This document shows positions 54,954 through 64,000 of a stretch of DNA of 64,000 bases, piece after piece. This stretch comes from Lewinellaceae bacterium (GTDB lineage Bacteria; Bacteroidota; Bacteroidia; Chitinophagales; Saprospiraceae), in the NCBI GenBank assembly GCA_020636315.1, contig JACJYA010000006.1:310001-374000 (forward strand), read 5' to 3'. The translations under genes were made by a program, and so were the position numbers. The number at the start of each line of letters is the position of its first letter. Positions within the stretch are counted from its first letter, which is position 1. The notes under the pieces are model-generated. The model worked only from the letters and a program-made list of their open reading frames with translations. It had not been told where the DNA came from and did no database searches.

Positions 54954-55901
54954 CTACAACAACAGATATCCCGTTACCATCAGGTTGATCAGTGCCAGCG
55001 GCAATAGTATTTTCCAGCCATAGTTCATCAACTGGTCGTACCGGGGGCGGGGCAGTGATGCCCTCAACAGGATGATAAAAATGATAATGGTAAAAGTCTT
55101 GAGCAGAAACCAGGCGACTCCAGGCAGGAATTCCGGCCCCAGCCAGCCGCCGAAGAACATGGTTGTGGTGAAAGCAGACAGCAGAGTGATCCCGATGTAT
55201 TCACCAAGAAAAAACATGCCGAACTTCATACTTGAATATTCGGAGTGATAGCCGGCGATCAGTTCGCTTTCCGCTTCGGGTATGTCGAAGGGGAGCCGGT
55301 GGAGCTCCGCCACGCCGGCAATGAAGAATACGGCGAAACCGACGAACTGCGGCACGACATTCCACATCCCCTTCTGAGCCATGACGATCTCTGAAAGGTT
55401 GAACGAACCCGCCATCATTACCACACCCATCAGGGATAAACCCATGAATACTTCGTAGGTGATCATCTGGGCCGCTCCCCGCATAGCTCCCAGCAGAGAA
55501 TATTTGTTGTTGGACGACCAGCCGCCCAGCACAACGGCATAGACGCCCAGGGAGGCCATGGCCAGAAAGAACAACACGCCGATATTCAGGTCGGCAACCA
55601 CAAAGCCGGGAGCGAGCGGGATGATGGCGAAGGCCATCAGCGAGGTAAATACGACTATTGTTGGCGCCAGAATGAAAACGGCCTTATCGGCAAAGGGCGG
55701 TATCCAGTCTTCCTTGAAGAAAAGCTTAATGGCGTCGGCAATCGGCTGCAATATTCCCAGAGGGCCAACCCGGTTGGGCCCGCGGCGGTCCTGCCAGAAC
55801 CCCAGAAACCTCCGCTCCAGCCAGATCAGGCCGGGTGCGATGATCAGAGGCACGAGGATCACGCCTACGATGATTAACCAGTAATTCCAGGTTGTATCCA
55901 T
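54954..55901 (-). CDS. nuoH: NADH-quinone oxidoreductase subunit H
   Basis: The 315-residue protein has eight membrane segments and the conserved quinone-chamber loops: ERRFLGFWQDRRGPNRVGPLGILQPIADAIKLFFKED near the N-terminus and ELHRLPFDIPEAESELIAGYHSEYS in the middle. The second has the row of acidic residues known to matter for coupling. The gene lies 52 bp after nuoG. Confidence 0.95.
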   Translation of the reverse strand: MDTTWNYWLIIVGVILVPLIIAPGLIWLERRFLGFWQDRRGPNRVGPLGILQPIADAIKLFFKEDWIPPFADKAVFILAPTIVVFTSLMAFAIIPLAPGFVVADLNIGVLFFLAMASLGVYAVVLGGWSSNNKYSLLGAMRGAAQMITYEVFMGLSLMGVVMMAGSFNLSEIVMAQKGMWNVVPQFVGFAVFFIAGVAELHRLPFDIPEAESELIAGYHSEYSSMKFGMFFLGEYIGITLLSAFTTTMFFGGWLGPEFLPGVAWFLLKTFTIIIFIILLRASLPRPRYDQLMNYGWKILLPLALINLMVTGYLLL

Positions 55902-55953
55902 ACCGCTTCAGGTATTGGGTTAAAAAATGTGGCCCCGGGGCTTTAGCCATCTG

Positions 55954-58647
55954 TCAGCTCTGCTGGCTGGTGCGTATATCCGGAAGGCCTTCCCAGAAGG
56001 GAATTCCGGGGAGCCCCCGGGGCATCCCGGCGAGCCCGGCTGGTAATGAAGGCAGCAGGCGGACGGGTAATTCCAACGCCCCTCCCGGTAGTTCTAGCCA
56101 GGCTATTTCCCCTTCTTCCAGTTGTGCTTTGCTTGCGTCTTCCGGATTGAGGGCCAGATAGGGCGCCGGCATTCGCTCCCGGATAGCCGGCGCCAAAGCG
56201 CTGGTCTCTTCCTGGCCGAAAATGTGGCAGATGGGGGCCAGCAGCCAGGTGTCCGGCCTCTTTTCCCATTCTTCAGGGATTTCTTCAAAGTACTGTCCTT
56301 CTTCATTTCCGGGCTCGATGAGCCGCTTCCCCGGATCTCCGCCATGGAGATGGCCTCCCACCTCAATCTGATATTTGTTGATGGACTGGACAGAATTCCA
56401 GCCGGGCGACCAGTAAAAAGGAATGAGTGAGGACGGCGGTTTCCCGTGATATCCCTCCATAGAAAATGCCAGGGGCGAGTCGGGGTCAGGCGGCGGCGGC
56501 GGCTCGTCCATGGTTTGGTTGGCATGCATGGCCGTCCGGCCGCTGTATCGGTGGGATTGCCGGGCGATGCGCTGGCCGTTTATGCGGAAGCCGGGCGGCG
56601 GCGCCAGCTCATCAATACCCCGGAATACAGCTTCGGCCTTTGCCAGGCCCCGGGTAATGTCGTCGAGGTTGGCTAAGCCGTTCAACTCTTCCCTACCGGC
56701 AATGCCGGCGATCTCATGCAACCAGCGCCAGCTCTCCCGAATGGGGCTTTCCGGCACGTAGGCCTGATAATAGCGCTGCGCCCGCCCCTCCTGGTTGACC
56801 AGCGTGCCATCGGATTCGGCAAAGGCTCCGGAGGGAAGCACCAGGCTGGCGCTGTCGGCCGTGGAAGTATGAATATGATCTAGTATCAGTATCTGATGAG
56901 GCTTATCGAGGAATTGTTGCACCTTCTTTTCTTCTGCCCGGCGGAATAAGTCGTTTTCCAGGAGGACCACCGTGTCGGCTTCCGCATTGAATGCTTCCTC
57001 CAGGGGTTTCCCGCCGAGCAGGGCCAGGCCGGCGGTATTGGCTTCCGGAAGGACGAAGCTGAGCAACGGTGATTTGTCTTTTTGTTGCAGCGCGAGGCAT
57101 ATATTGGCGGCTGCTTCCAGGAGGGCCGGCGATTGCAGGCTCGCTCCGGCGATGACCAGCGGATGGTTGGCCGAGGCCAGGGCGTCAGCAACTTCTCCGG
57201 CCAGGGCATCCGTTCCTTTCGGCAATTTTTCAGGGGCGGGAGCTGCGGAGTTTATTTTTTTCGCAACGGCAAAGCCCAGGCGGGCCAGCCCTGCCGGAGC
57301 CGCACGGTGAGTTTGGGCAGCGATGTCGTCCAGCGGAGTGGAATAGGGCATTGCTATGTAGATCGGGCTTCTGGTATCCTGGGCGGCTTCCCGGACGGCA
57401 TGGTCGTTCCAGCTGGGAATATCCAGGCGGCCGGCAATGCTGAATTGCTTATGGCGCGCTGCCTGCCGGATTGCCAGCGCCATCATGGGAGCGGAATTGG
57501 TGAGATCTTCACCGAGTACCAGTATGGCGTCCGCTTTTTCGATCTCTTTCAAGGAGGGAGTCTTGACGGAAAAAGAAGTGAGAATTTCCATAGCCTTACG
57601 GGCAATTATTCTGTCCGTCCGGCTCATACCGTCGTAGAAATTGTCAGCGCCGGCCAGCTGCTTCAACGCGAAATTGGCTTCCAGCGATGCCCGGGGGGAG
57701 CCGATGGCAACCACCTTCTTTTCTGGGCTGATCAGGGCGGCAGCCATTTCCGTGGCCTCCTCCGGGTTCAGCGGTTCGAAGGCGCCGTTCCGCTTTGCAA
57801 AGGGCAGGCGCAGCCTGTCGTCACTGTTGACAAATTCATATCCGAAGCGGCCCCGGTCGCAGAGAAAATAGCCATTCACATCCGCATTATAGCGGCTCCG
57901 GACACGGCGCAGGCTGCCGTACCGTTCGCCGGTAATGATGTTGCAGCCAAGGCTGCACTGCTGGCAGATAGACGGCCCGTTGGAGAGGTCCCATTTACGG
58001 GTATAATGTTTCTTCAGCGTTTTGTCGGTAAAGACGCCCGTCGGGCAGACCTCCACCAGGTTGCCGCTGAATTCGTTTTCCAGTATTCCATCTTCATGCC
58101 TGCCGAAATAAACGTGATTGTGAGCAGCGAAAACATCCAGGTCCTTCCCGCCGGCGTATTCCTTGTAGAAACGGACACAGCGATAGCACTGTATGCAGCG
58201 GTTCATCTCATGGTTGAGGAAGGGGCCGAGGTATTGGTTGCGGTAGGTGCGCTTGTTGAAGCGGTAGCGCCGGTAATTGTGGCCGGACATAACGGTCATA
58301 TCCTGGAGGTGGCATTCTCCCCCTTCGTCGCAGGTGGGGCAATCATGGGGGTGGTTCGTCATCAGGCTTTCGATGATGTGGCTGCGGAAACGCCGGGCTT
58401 CGGGATTTTCGATTGAGGTCCTCAGGCCGTCTTTTACCGGCTCCATACACGCCATTGTGATCTTTCCCTGTTCATCATCTTCATCCTTGAATTTTTTGAC
58501 GGCACACTGCCGACACGAGCCTACGGACCCCATGGCGGGATGCCAGCAGAAATAAGGCAGGTCGAGGCCCAGGGAAAGGACAGTTTCCAGCAGGTTTCTG
58601 CCTTCTTCTACATCGTAGGATTTGCCGTCGATCACTATTTTCACCAT
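55954..58647 (-). CDS. nuoG: NADH-quinone oxidoreductase subunit G
   Basis: The 897-residue protein has a [2Fe-2S] ferredoxin domain (N1b: PYFCWHPAMGSVGSCRQC…C). The His/Cys-ligated cluster N5 is in HDCPTCDEGGEC, two-cluster motifs CIQCYRCVRF and VEVCPTG follow, and a molybdopterin oxidoreductase-like domain with CQQCSLGCNI comes next. It relays electrons from NuoE/F. The start at 58647 (MVKIVIDGKSYDVEE) is set by homology; the longer frame begins in non-coding-like sequence. It is the first gene of the operon, which is unusual. Confidence 0.95.
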   Translation of the reverse strand: MVKIVIDGKSYDVEEGRNLLETVLSLGLDLPYFCWHPAMGSVGSCRQCAVKKFKDEDDEQGKITMACMEPVKDGLRTSIENPEARRFRSHIIESLMTNHPHDCPTCDEGGECHLQDMTVMSGHNYRRYRFNKRTYRNQYLGPFLNHEMNRCIQCYRCVRFYKEYAGGKDLDVFAAHNHVYFGRHEDGILENEFSGNLVEVCPTGVFTDKTLKKHYTRKWDLSNGPSICQQCSLGCNIITGERYGSLRRVRSRYNADVNGYFLCDRGRFGYEFVNSDDRLRLPFAKRNGAFEPLNPEEATEMAAALISPEKKVVAIGSPRASLEANFALKQLAGADNFYDGMSRTDRIIARKAMEILTSFSVKTPSLKEIEKADAILVLGEDLTNSAPMMALAIRQAARHKQFSIAGRLDIPSWNDHAVREAAQDTRSPIYIAMPYSTPLDDIAAQTHRAAPAGLARLGFAVAKKINSAAPAPEKLPKGTDALAGEVADALASANHPLVIAGASLQSPALLEAAANICLALQQKDKSPLLSFVLPEANTAGLALLGGKPLEEAFNAEADTVVLLENDLFRRAEEKKVQQFLDKPHQILILDHIHTSTADSASLVLPSGAFAESDGTLVNQEGRAQRYYQAYVPESPIRESWRWLHEIAGIAGREELNGLANLDDITRGLAKAEAVFRGIDELAPPPGFRINGQRIARQSHRYSGRTAMHANQTMDEPPPPPDPDSPLAFSMEGYHGKPPSSLIPFYWSPGWNSVQSINKYQIEVGGHLHGGDPGKRLIEPGNEEGQYFEEIPEEWEKRPDTWLLAPICHIFGQEETSALAPAIRERMPAPYLALNPEDASKAQLEEGEIAWLELPGGALELPVRLLPSLPAGLAGMPRGLPGIPFWEGLPDIRTSQQS

Positions 58648-59028
58648 AGCAGGCCAGAAGTTCAATGATTGAATGGAAAGGGCACAGGCCTCTTCAGGCA
58701 TGCCCCGATTGGGACTTTGGTAGCAGCACTTGGGCAGAATAAGGAGCCGGAATGGAAAAAGCAGTAAATCCGGCAGTGCCGTCATGGAGGTGTAACAAAA
58801 AAATTCAGGAGATGTGCAAAGGGCCCGGTTTTAATTTGGGGAAAAGCTCCGTTCGGCCTGATCAGCAGAATGGTGAATAGTTGGCCACCCGCCAGAAGAA
58901 TTAGGGCAAAGGAGTTGAAAAATGGCTGGTTTCATCCCTGAGAGATAGTTTTATCAATTGTGCTGGCGTTACGCCAACGCGCTGGTTTCCCGGCAACCAG
59001 GAACCAAGGAACCCAGAAACAGCCCCTG
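58648..59028. other. Gap between mfd and nuoG; expected promoter region of the complex I operon
   Basis: No gene is supported. The - strand upstream of nuoG should carry the operon promoter. TTTG-like elements are present near 58790-58825, but no convincing TAnnTTTG could be fixed. A small palindrome TGGCGTTACGCCA lies at about 58963-58975. Confidence 0.35.
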
Positions 59029-62000
59029 TCATGAGGCAGCCAGGGTAGCATTCACCTTCTCCCTGATCTTTTCCAGCACCTCATGCGCTTCCCGCAGGCT
59101 TTTCACGTGATCCTTCACCAGAATAAAATATTTGTTGGATTGCTTGAAGCTCAGCCCCCGGCGATGCCCTTCTTTATTCACGAAGTCGAGGATATTCTGA
59201 AATAAATCACTCTCAAAATAGGGCGATTGGGGGTTTTCCACAAAGTAGCAGCGCAGCTTGTCATTCTTCAGGATAAGCCGTTCAAAGCCCAGTGCCTTGC
59301 ACATCCAGCGGAGGCGGAGGCCTTCAAAAAGCTCCATCACCTGGAGAGGGATGCGGCCGAAGCGGTCCCTCATTCTGTCCTGAAAATCTTTCAGCTCTTC
59401 CTCCGTCTCCAGGCTGTCCAGTTCGGTGTAAAGGCTGAGTCGCTCCGAAATGCTGCTGACGTATTCGTCAGGTATTAACATTTCTACGTCTGTATCGATC
59501 TGTACATCGCGGACGAACTGGGGATTCTTCTCCAACTCCTCTTTAAACAGCTCCTTAAACTCGCTTTCCTTCAGCTCCTGAATGGCCTCCTGCAGGATCT
59601 TCTGGTAGGTTTCATAACCAATGTCGGCGATGAAGCCGCTCTGCTCGGCGCCCAGCAGGTTGCCGGCGCCGCGGATGTCCATGTCGCGCATGGCGATGTT
59701 GAAACCGCTGCCCAGGTCGGAAAATTCCTCCAGGGTCTTCAGTCGCTTGCGGGCCTCGGAGGTGAGGGTGGACATGGGTGGGCTGAACAAGTAGCAAAAG
59801 GCTTTCTGGTTGGAACGCCCAACCCTGCCCCGCAACTGGTGCAGGTCGCTCATGCCAAACTGATGGGCATTATTAATAATAATGGTGTTGGCATTGGGGA
59901 TGTCCAGTCCGGTCTCAATGATGTTGGTGCAGACCAGCACATCGTAGCGGCCGTCGATGAAGTGGACCAGCGTTTTCTCCAGCTTGTCGGAATCCATCTG
60001 GCCGTGGGCAGAGGCGACCTCCACATCGGGGCACATGCGGCGCACCATTGCGGCTATATCGGGCAGGGTTTTCACCCGGTTGTGAACGAAAAACACCTGG
60101 CCGCCGCGATTTACCTCGTAGTATATGGCCTCTTTAACGATTTCTTCGTTGAATATGCGCACTTCCGTATGTATGGGCTGCCGGTTGGGCGGCGGCGTGC
60201 GGATGATTGACAGGTCGCGCGCCGCCATCAGGGAGAACTGCAGGGTGCGGGGGATGGGCGTGGCAGTCAGCGTGAGGGTATCGACGTTTACTTTGATGTT
60301 GCGGAGTTTCTCTTTGGCGGCAACGCCGAACTTTTGTTCCTCGTCGATGATGAGCAGGCCCAGGTCTTTGAAGCCCGCCTTTTTATTGAGCAGGGCGTGA
60401 GTGCCGATGACGAGGTCGAGGTCTCCGGCCTTCAGCTTGCTGAAGATCTCGTTGCGCTGGGCGGTGGTCCGGAAGCGGTTGATATAATCGACGCTGACGC
60501 CGAATTCCTCCAGCCGTTCCTTAAAGGTGCGGTAGTGCTGCAGGGCCAGGATGGTGGTCGGGACGAGCACCGCCACCTGCTTACCCCCGACAATGGCCTT
60601 GAAGGCAGCGCGTACAGCTACCTCCGTTTTGCCGAAGCCGACGTCTCCGCAGATGAGCCGGTCCATCGGGCTGGCCTTCGTCATGTCTTCCTTAACATCG
60701 TTGGTGGCCTTGAGCTGGTCGGGGGTATCTTCGTAGATGAAAGAGGCTTCAAGTTCGTTCTGCAGGTATCCGTCGGGCGGAAAGGCAAAGCCTTCGGACG
60801 CTTTGCGCTTGGCGTACAGCTTGATCAGCTCACTGGCAATGTCCTTGACTTTTTTCTTGGTGCGGCGCTTGAGGTTTTTCCAGGCTTCGGACCCCAGCTT
60901 GTCCACCTTGGGTGCGGTGCCTTCCTTGCCGACGTATTTGGTTATCTTGTGCAGGGAGTTGATGCTAACGTAGAGGATATCGTTGTTCTTGTAGATCAAT
61001 CGCACTGATTCCTGTACGTGCCCATTGATGTCGATCTTTTCCAGGCCGGAGTAGCGGCCAACGCCGTGGTCGATGTGCGTAACGTAGTCGCCCGGCGTCA
61101 GCTCGCGCAGCATGCGCAGGTTGAGGGCCTGGTCTTTGGTGAAACCCTGCTTCAGTTTGTAGCGGTGGAAGCGCTGGAATATCTGGTGGTCGGTGTAGCA
61201 GGCTACTTTGAGATCGAGGTCGATGAAACCTTCGTGGATCGAGGTGGGAATGGGGTGGAAGTGTACATCGGCGTTCAGGTCTTCAAAGATAGAATAGAAG
61301 CGCTCGATCTGCTTGGGGTTCTCGGCGAAGAGGTAGTTCTCGATCCGGGCCTTGCTGTTTTCGTTGAGGTTGCGGATCAGCAGGGCGAAGTTCTTGTTGA
61401 AGCTGGGCTGAGGGCGGGTGGCGTAAATGATCTGTTCATTTAGCTCTACAGGCTGCACGCTGTCTGTCAGACAAAGAAGGGGAAACTGCTCGATATCCTC
61501 AACGATCTCGTGCGGACGTATAAAGGCCCGGTCGCGGAAGATCTCTTTTAGTTCTTCCTCCTTCACCAGCCGAAGCGCCTTGGCAAACTCCTCTGCCTTT
61601 TCAAAACACTGCGTGAGCTTGTCGAGCAGCACCTGGAAATCCTTCACCCACACGGCCGTCTTCTCCGGCAGAATGCGCAGCATGGAGACTTTCTGCTCCT
61701 GCGAGAATTTGGTGTTGATATTGGGAATGATGGACACCCGGGCGATGTTGCGCACCGAAAGCTGGGTGGTGGGGTTGAAGGTGCGAATACTTTCCACCTC
61801 CTCATCGAACAGCTCGATGCGGTAGGGATATTCGTTTCCGAAAGAAAAGATATCGACGATGCCGCCGCGGATAGAGAACTGCCCCGGTTCGTAAACGAAA
61901 TCCTCACGGGCAAAGCCGTATTCCACCAGCACTTCGATCAGGAAATCGACATCCAGCTCCTCTTTGATGGCGATATCGATCCGGCGTTCGTTGAGGATCT

Positions 62001-62418
62001 CCGGCGCCACCACCTGCTCGAAGAGGGCCTCCGGGTAGGTGACGATGATCTCGCCGGATGCCGGGGAGTTGACGATCTTGTTGATCGTCTCGGTGCGCTG
62101 CAGGGCGTTGTTGTTGTTGAGCTCTTCAAAGTGCATTGGCCGTTTGAAGGAGTCCGGGAAAAAGCGGATGGACTTCTTGTCGAGCAGGTTGGAGAGGTTG
62201 TTCTGAATATAGGCCGCCTCTTCCTTATCGTTGGCAATGACCAGGTGGCTCCGCGGATCGGCCAGGTGAGTTCCGGCCAGGACAAAGGATTCCTGTGCGC
62301 CGGCCATTCCGGTGAGTTTCAGCCGGGCGGGCGTTTCGGCCTGTATGGCCTGCACAATGCGCTGGGTGCGCTCTTCTTCACGGTACAGCTGCAGGAGCTG
62401 TTCAAGGTTGTTGTTCAC
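59029..62418 (-). CDS. mfd: Transcription-repair coupling factor Mfd
   Basis: This protein of about 1129 residues has a UvrB-like N-terminal part, the RNA-polymerase-interacting CarD-like domain (LTPGDYVTHIDHGVGRYSGL, near residue 436) and RecG-like helicase motors with Walker A GDVGFGKTEVA (near 585) and the box DEEQ. A C-terminal TRCF domain ends the protein. It removes stalled RNA polymerase at lesions and recruits UvrA. The longest frame begins at 62655, but its first 79 codons overlap the divergent rhodanese gene and lack family similarity. The GTG at 62418 (VNNNLEQLLQLYREEERTQ) is the likely start. Confidence 0.94.
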   Translation of the reverse strand: MNNNLEQLLQLYREEERTQRIVQAIQAETPARLKLTGMAGAQESFVLAGTHLADPRSHLVIANDKEEAAYIQNNLSNLLDKKSIRFFPDSFKRPMHFEELNNNNALQRTETINKIVNSPASGEIIVTYPEALFEQVVAPEILNERRIDIAIKEELDVDFLIEVLVEYGFAREDFVYEPGQFSIRGGIVDIFSFGNEYPYRIELFDEEVESIRTFNPTTQLSVRNIARVSIIPNINTKFSQEQKVSMLRILPEKTAVWVKDFQVLLDKLTQCFEKAEEFAKALRLVKEEELKEIFRDRAFIRPHEIVEDIEQFPLLCLTDSVQPVELNEQIIYATRPQPSFNKNFALLIRNLNENSKARIENYLFAENPKQIERFYSIFEDLNADVHFHPIPTSIHEGFIDLDLKVACYTDHQIFQRFHRYKLKQGFTKDQALNLRMLRELTPGDYVTHIDHGVGRYSGLEKIDINGHVQESVRLIYKNNDILYVSINSLHKITKYVGKEGTAPKVDKLGSEAWKNLKRRTKKKVKDIASELIKLYAKRKASEGFAFPPDGYLQNELEASFIYEDTPDQLKATNDVKEDMTKASPMDRLICGDVGFGKTEVAVRAAFKAIVGGKQVAVLVPTTILALQHYRTFKERLEEFGVSVDYINRFRTTAQRNEIFSKLKAGDLDLVIGTHALLNKKAGFKDLGLLIIDEEQKFGVAAKEKLRNIKVNVDTLTLTATPIPRTLQFSLMAARDLSIIRTPPPNRQPIHTEVRIFNEEIVKEAIYYEVNRGGQVFFVHNRVKTLPDIAAMVRRMCPDVEVASAHGQMDSDKLEKTLVHFIDGRYDVLVCTNIIETGLDIPNANTIIINNAHQFGMSDLHQLRGRVGRSNQKAFCYLFSPPMSTLTSEARKRLKTLEEFSDLGSGFNIAMRDMDIRGAGNLLGAEQSGFIADIGYETYQKILQEAIQELKESEFKELFKEELEKNPQFVRDVQIDTDVEMLIPDEYVSSISERLSLYTELDSLETEEELKDFQDRMRDRFGRIPLQVMELFEGLRLRWMCKALGFERLILKNDKLRCYFVENPQSPYFESDLFQNILDFVNKEGHRRGLSFKQSNKYFILVKDHVKSLREAHEVLEKIREKVNATLAAS

Positions 62419-62504
62419 GGGTGCAAAGATAATGTTCTTTGAGAAATCGCGCCGGGCCTTTTGCAAAGTAACTTCCTTCACAGAACGCCCCTTCCGAAAA
62501 ACCT

Positions 62505-62512
62505 TACCTTTG
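62505..62512 (+). promoter_or_regulatory. Possible Bacteroidota -7 element of the rhodanese gene
   Basis: TACCTTTG matches the TAnnTTTG consensus of Bacteroidota sigma-A promoters, 43 bp before the ATG at 62555. No TTTG lies at the expected -33 distance, so support is weak. Confidence 0.25.
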
Positions 62513-62554
62513 CCTAATAATTGCCTTGTTTGTAAAACACAAAAAATCGAACAG

Positions 62555-62977
62555 ATGAAACAGATCTTTTTTCTCCTCTTTTTCTCCTCCGCTTTGCTGG
62601 CTTCCTGCCAGCACTCTGGAAACGGCAAAGTTTCCGGAGAAGCCCTGGCTGCCAAGGCACATGCAGGCGTGATCAGTGAAGTGCTGCCGGCGAATGCCTA
62701 TAAGGCCAAGATGGCCGAACTGGGTGAGAACTTTCAGCTTCTCGACGTGCGCACACCGGAAGAATACAATCAGGGGCACATAGAAGGGGCAATGAATATC
62801 AACTTCTACGACGAGGATTTTGCTCGGCAACTGGAACAAAACCTCAACAAGGATAAGCCCGTAATGCTGTATTGCCGTTCCGGCCGCCGCAGCGCAAGTG
62901 CCGCCGGGCAACTGGAAGCTATGGGCTTTAAAGAAATTTACGACCTCAAAGGCGGGTTTTTGGACTGGAAGGAGTAA
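62555..62977 (+). CDS. Rhodanese-like domain lipoprotein
   Basis: The 140-residue protein starts with a lipoprotein signal (MKQIFFLLFFSSALLASC). One rhodanese domain follows, with LLDVRTPEEYNQGHIEGAMNIN and the active-site loop YCRSGRRS (Cys107). Single-domain rhodaneses carry sulfur as a persulfide on this Cys. An envelope-anchored one may act in thiosulfate or cyanide handling or in redox signalling, but the role is not determined. ATG at 62555 is chosen by the signal peptide. It is divergent from mfd. Confidence 0.9.
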   Translation: MKQIFFLLFFSSALLASCQHSGNGKVSGEALAAKAHAGVISEVLPANAYKAKMAELGENFQLLDVRTPEEYNQGHIEGAMNINFYDEDFARQLEQNLNKDKPVMLYCRSGRRSASAAGQLEAMGFKEIYDLKGGFLDWKE

Positions 62978-63093
62978 ATTTTTTGTTGAAGGATCGGCAA
63001 ATAAACTTAAACAAATTGCCGGGATTGCTGTTGATTCCCTGTATTTCAAGAAACAAAACCCTTCTTTGAAAAACTCCGTGGGACAGCCGAAGG

Positions 63094-63154
63094 CCGGACA
63101 ACGGCTGGCTCTGTAAGCTAAACGAGAGCCGTGTTTCCGGACTCCGGCTGGCTC
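63094..63154 (+). repeat. Short direct repeat between the rhodanese and CrtI-like genes
   Basis: 18-nt copies at 63094-63111 and 63137-63154 (CCGGACNNCGGCTGGCTC) differ at two positions. They lie 43 bp apart in a gap without genes, roughly 45-100 bp before the next start. Confidence 0.5.
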
Positions 63155-63196
63155 AACTCCACGAGATTTTTAGAAGAATCAAATCAATAGCAAGCT

Positions 63197-64000
63197 TTGG
63201 CAAAGCAAATTGTCGTTATCGGTTCCGGGTTTTCAGGCCTTTCCGCCGCCTCCAGCCTCGCGCAGAAAGGGTATGATGTTACTATCCTGGAAAAGAACGC
63301 CGTTCCCGGGGGGCGCGCCCGCAAATTCGAGGCGGAGGGTTTTATGTTCGACATGGGGCCCAGCTGGTACTGGATGCCGGACGTGTTTGAACAGTACTTC
63401 GCCCGGTTCGGCAAAAAACCTTCCGATTATTATGAGCTGAAGCGGCTCGACCCCTCTTACAGTATTTACTTCGGCAGGAATGATGTGATGGAAGTTCCGG
63501 CGGAGATGGCAGCTCTCGAAACCATGTTCGAGCGCTACGAGCCGGGCAGCAGCAGGAACTTACGAAAATTCCTCGCTGAGGCGCAGTACAAGTATGAGGT
63601 GGGCATGCGGGATTTTGTACAAAAACCCGGCCATTCCTTTCTGGAGTTTGCCGACCTGAGGGTCGTGTCCAGCCTTTTCCGCCTGCAGATGTTCACTTCC
63701 ATGTCTTCCCACGTTCGGAAACTTTTCAAAAATGAGCAGCTCGTTCAGTTACTGGAGTTCCCCGTCCTGTTCCTGGGAGCTACCCCGGAGAATACGCCGG
63801 CACTTTACAGCCTGATGAATTATGCCGATATGGCCCTGGGCACCTGGTACCCGATGGGGGGCATGCACAAGATCATCGAAGGGATGGTAAGCCTGGCGGA
63901 GGAACTGGGCGTGAAGATACGTCTCAACCAGGAAGTGAAACAGGTTTATGTGCCCAACGGGCATGCCACCAAAGTGGTAACTCAGGATGCGGAATACCAG
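63197..64000 (+). CDS. CrtI-like carotenoid/phytoene desaturase, 5' part (3' end outside window)
   Basis: The 268 codons visible encode an FAD-binding amine-oxidase-fold protein with the dinucleotide motif VVIGSGFSGLSAASSLAQKGYDVTILEKN, followed by the family's GGRARKF and FDMGPSWYWMPD. Further matches are FPVLFLGATPENTPALYSLMNY and the GTWYPMGGMHKIIEGM stretch. These are hallmarks of bacterial phytoene desaturases that introduce double bonds into carotenoid chains; the exact product cannot be told without the rest. No ATG fits, so the likely start is TTG at 63197, before GCAAAGCAA. Carotenoid genes would fit a pigmented member of the Bacteroidota. Confidence 0.9.
   Translation, partial: MAKQIVVIGSGFSGLSAASSLAQKGYDVTILEKNAVPGGRARKFEAEGFMFDMGPSWYWMPDVFEQYFARFGKKPSDYYELKRLDPSYSIYFGRNDVMEVPAEMAALETMFERYEPGSSRNLRKFLAEAQYKYEVGMRDFVQKPGHSFLEFADLRVVSSLFRLQMFTSMSSHVRKLFKNEQLVQLLEFPVLFLGATPENTPALYSLMNYADMALGTWYPMGGMHKIIEGMVSLAEELGVKIRLNQEVKQVYVPNGHATKVVTQDAEYQ

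Noticed and set aside
58648..58785. 46-residue N-terminal extension of NuoG
   Set aside because: The residues before MVKIVIDGKSYDVEE do not match the ferredoxin domain, and the region is needed as a leader and promoter.
62419..62655. N-terminal extension of Mfd by 79 residues
   Set aside because: It overlaps the signal-peptide region of the divergent rhodanese gene and has no similarity to Mfd; the GTG at 62418 fits the family start.

Overview
The window reads as a chromosomal segment of a member of the Bacteroidota, most likely of the Saprospiria type. The phylum call rests on hybrid two-component regulators with periplasmic propeller repeats, a PorE-like TPR/PD40/OmpA-like protein, a phylum-typical set of house-keeping genes and several likely TTG/GTG starts. 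Rank below phylum is inference. No rRNA, tRNA, CRISPR array or transposase gene was found.

Region 1 (1-6.3 kb) holds two hybrid two-component regulators on the + strand. The first is cut by the window edge. A remnant of a ComM/YifB-type gene lies between them.

Region 2 (6.3-25.2 kb) is an accessory island built around an insecticidal-type Tc (ABC) toxin. A fused TcB-TcC protein (SpvB/TcdB shell plus Rhs cage) comes first, then a broken AT-rich module that looks like a toxin tip followed by an immunity-like gene, then a GxxExxY (PD-(D/E)XK-like) gene flanked by 56-bp direct repeats, then a 3353-residue TcA subunit with pore-forming helices and a TcB-binding domain. A long nested inverted repeat lies just upstream of the TcB-TcC gene. 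The cocoon, pore and a variable tip are therefore all encoded here, but the tip reading frame is damaged.

Region 3 (25.2-33.6 kb, mostly - strand) has a fatty acid desaturase, a SAM methyltransferase, a PorE-like envelope protein, a 2-oxo acid dehydrogenase E2 subunit, CinA and a monofunctional biotin ligase. Two strong palindromic structures lie in its gaps.

Region 4 (33.6-43.9 kb, mostly + strand) has RsfS, FtsH, an EamA exporter (- strand), a Bcp-type peroxiredoxin, the N-degron pair ClpS-Aat, an M23 peptidase, a lipoprotein serpin, L-lactate dehydrogenase and a CBS-pair protein.

Region 5 (43.9-58.7 kb, - strand) is a complete complex I operon. Its transcription order is nuoG-H-I-J-K-L-M-N-A-B-CD-E-F, a circular permutation of the usual A-to-N order, with nuoC and nuoD fused and several 4-bp start/stop overlaps.

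Region 6 (59-64 kb) has Mfd (- strand), a lipoprotein rhodanese (+), and the 5' part of a CrtI-like carotenoid desaturase (+) that runs off the window end.
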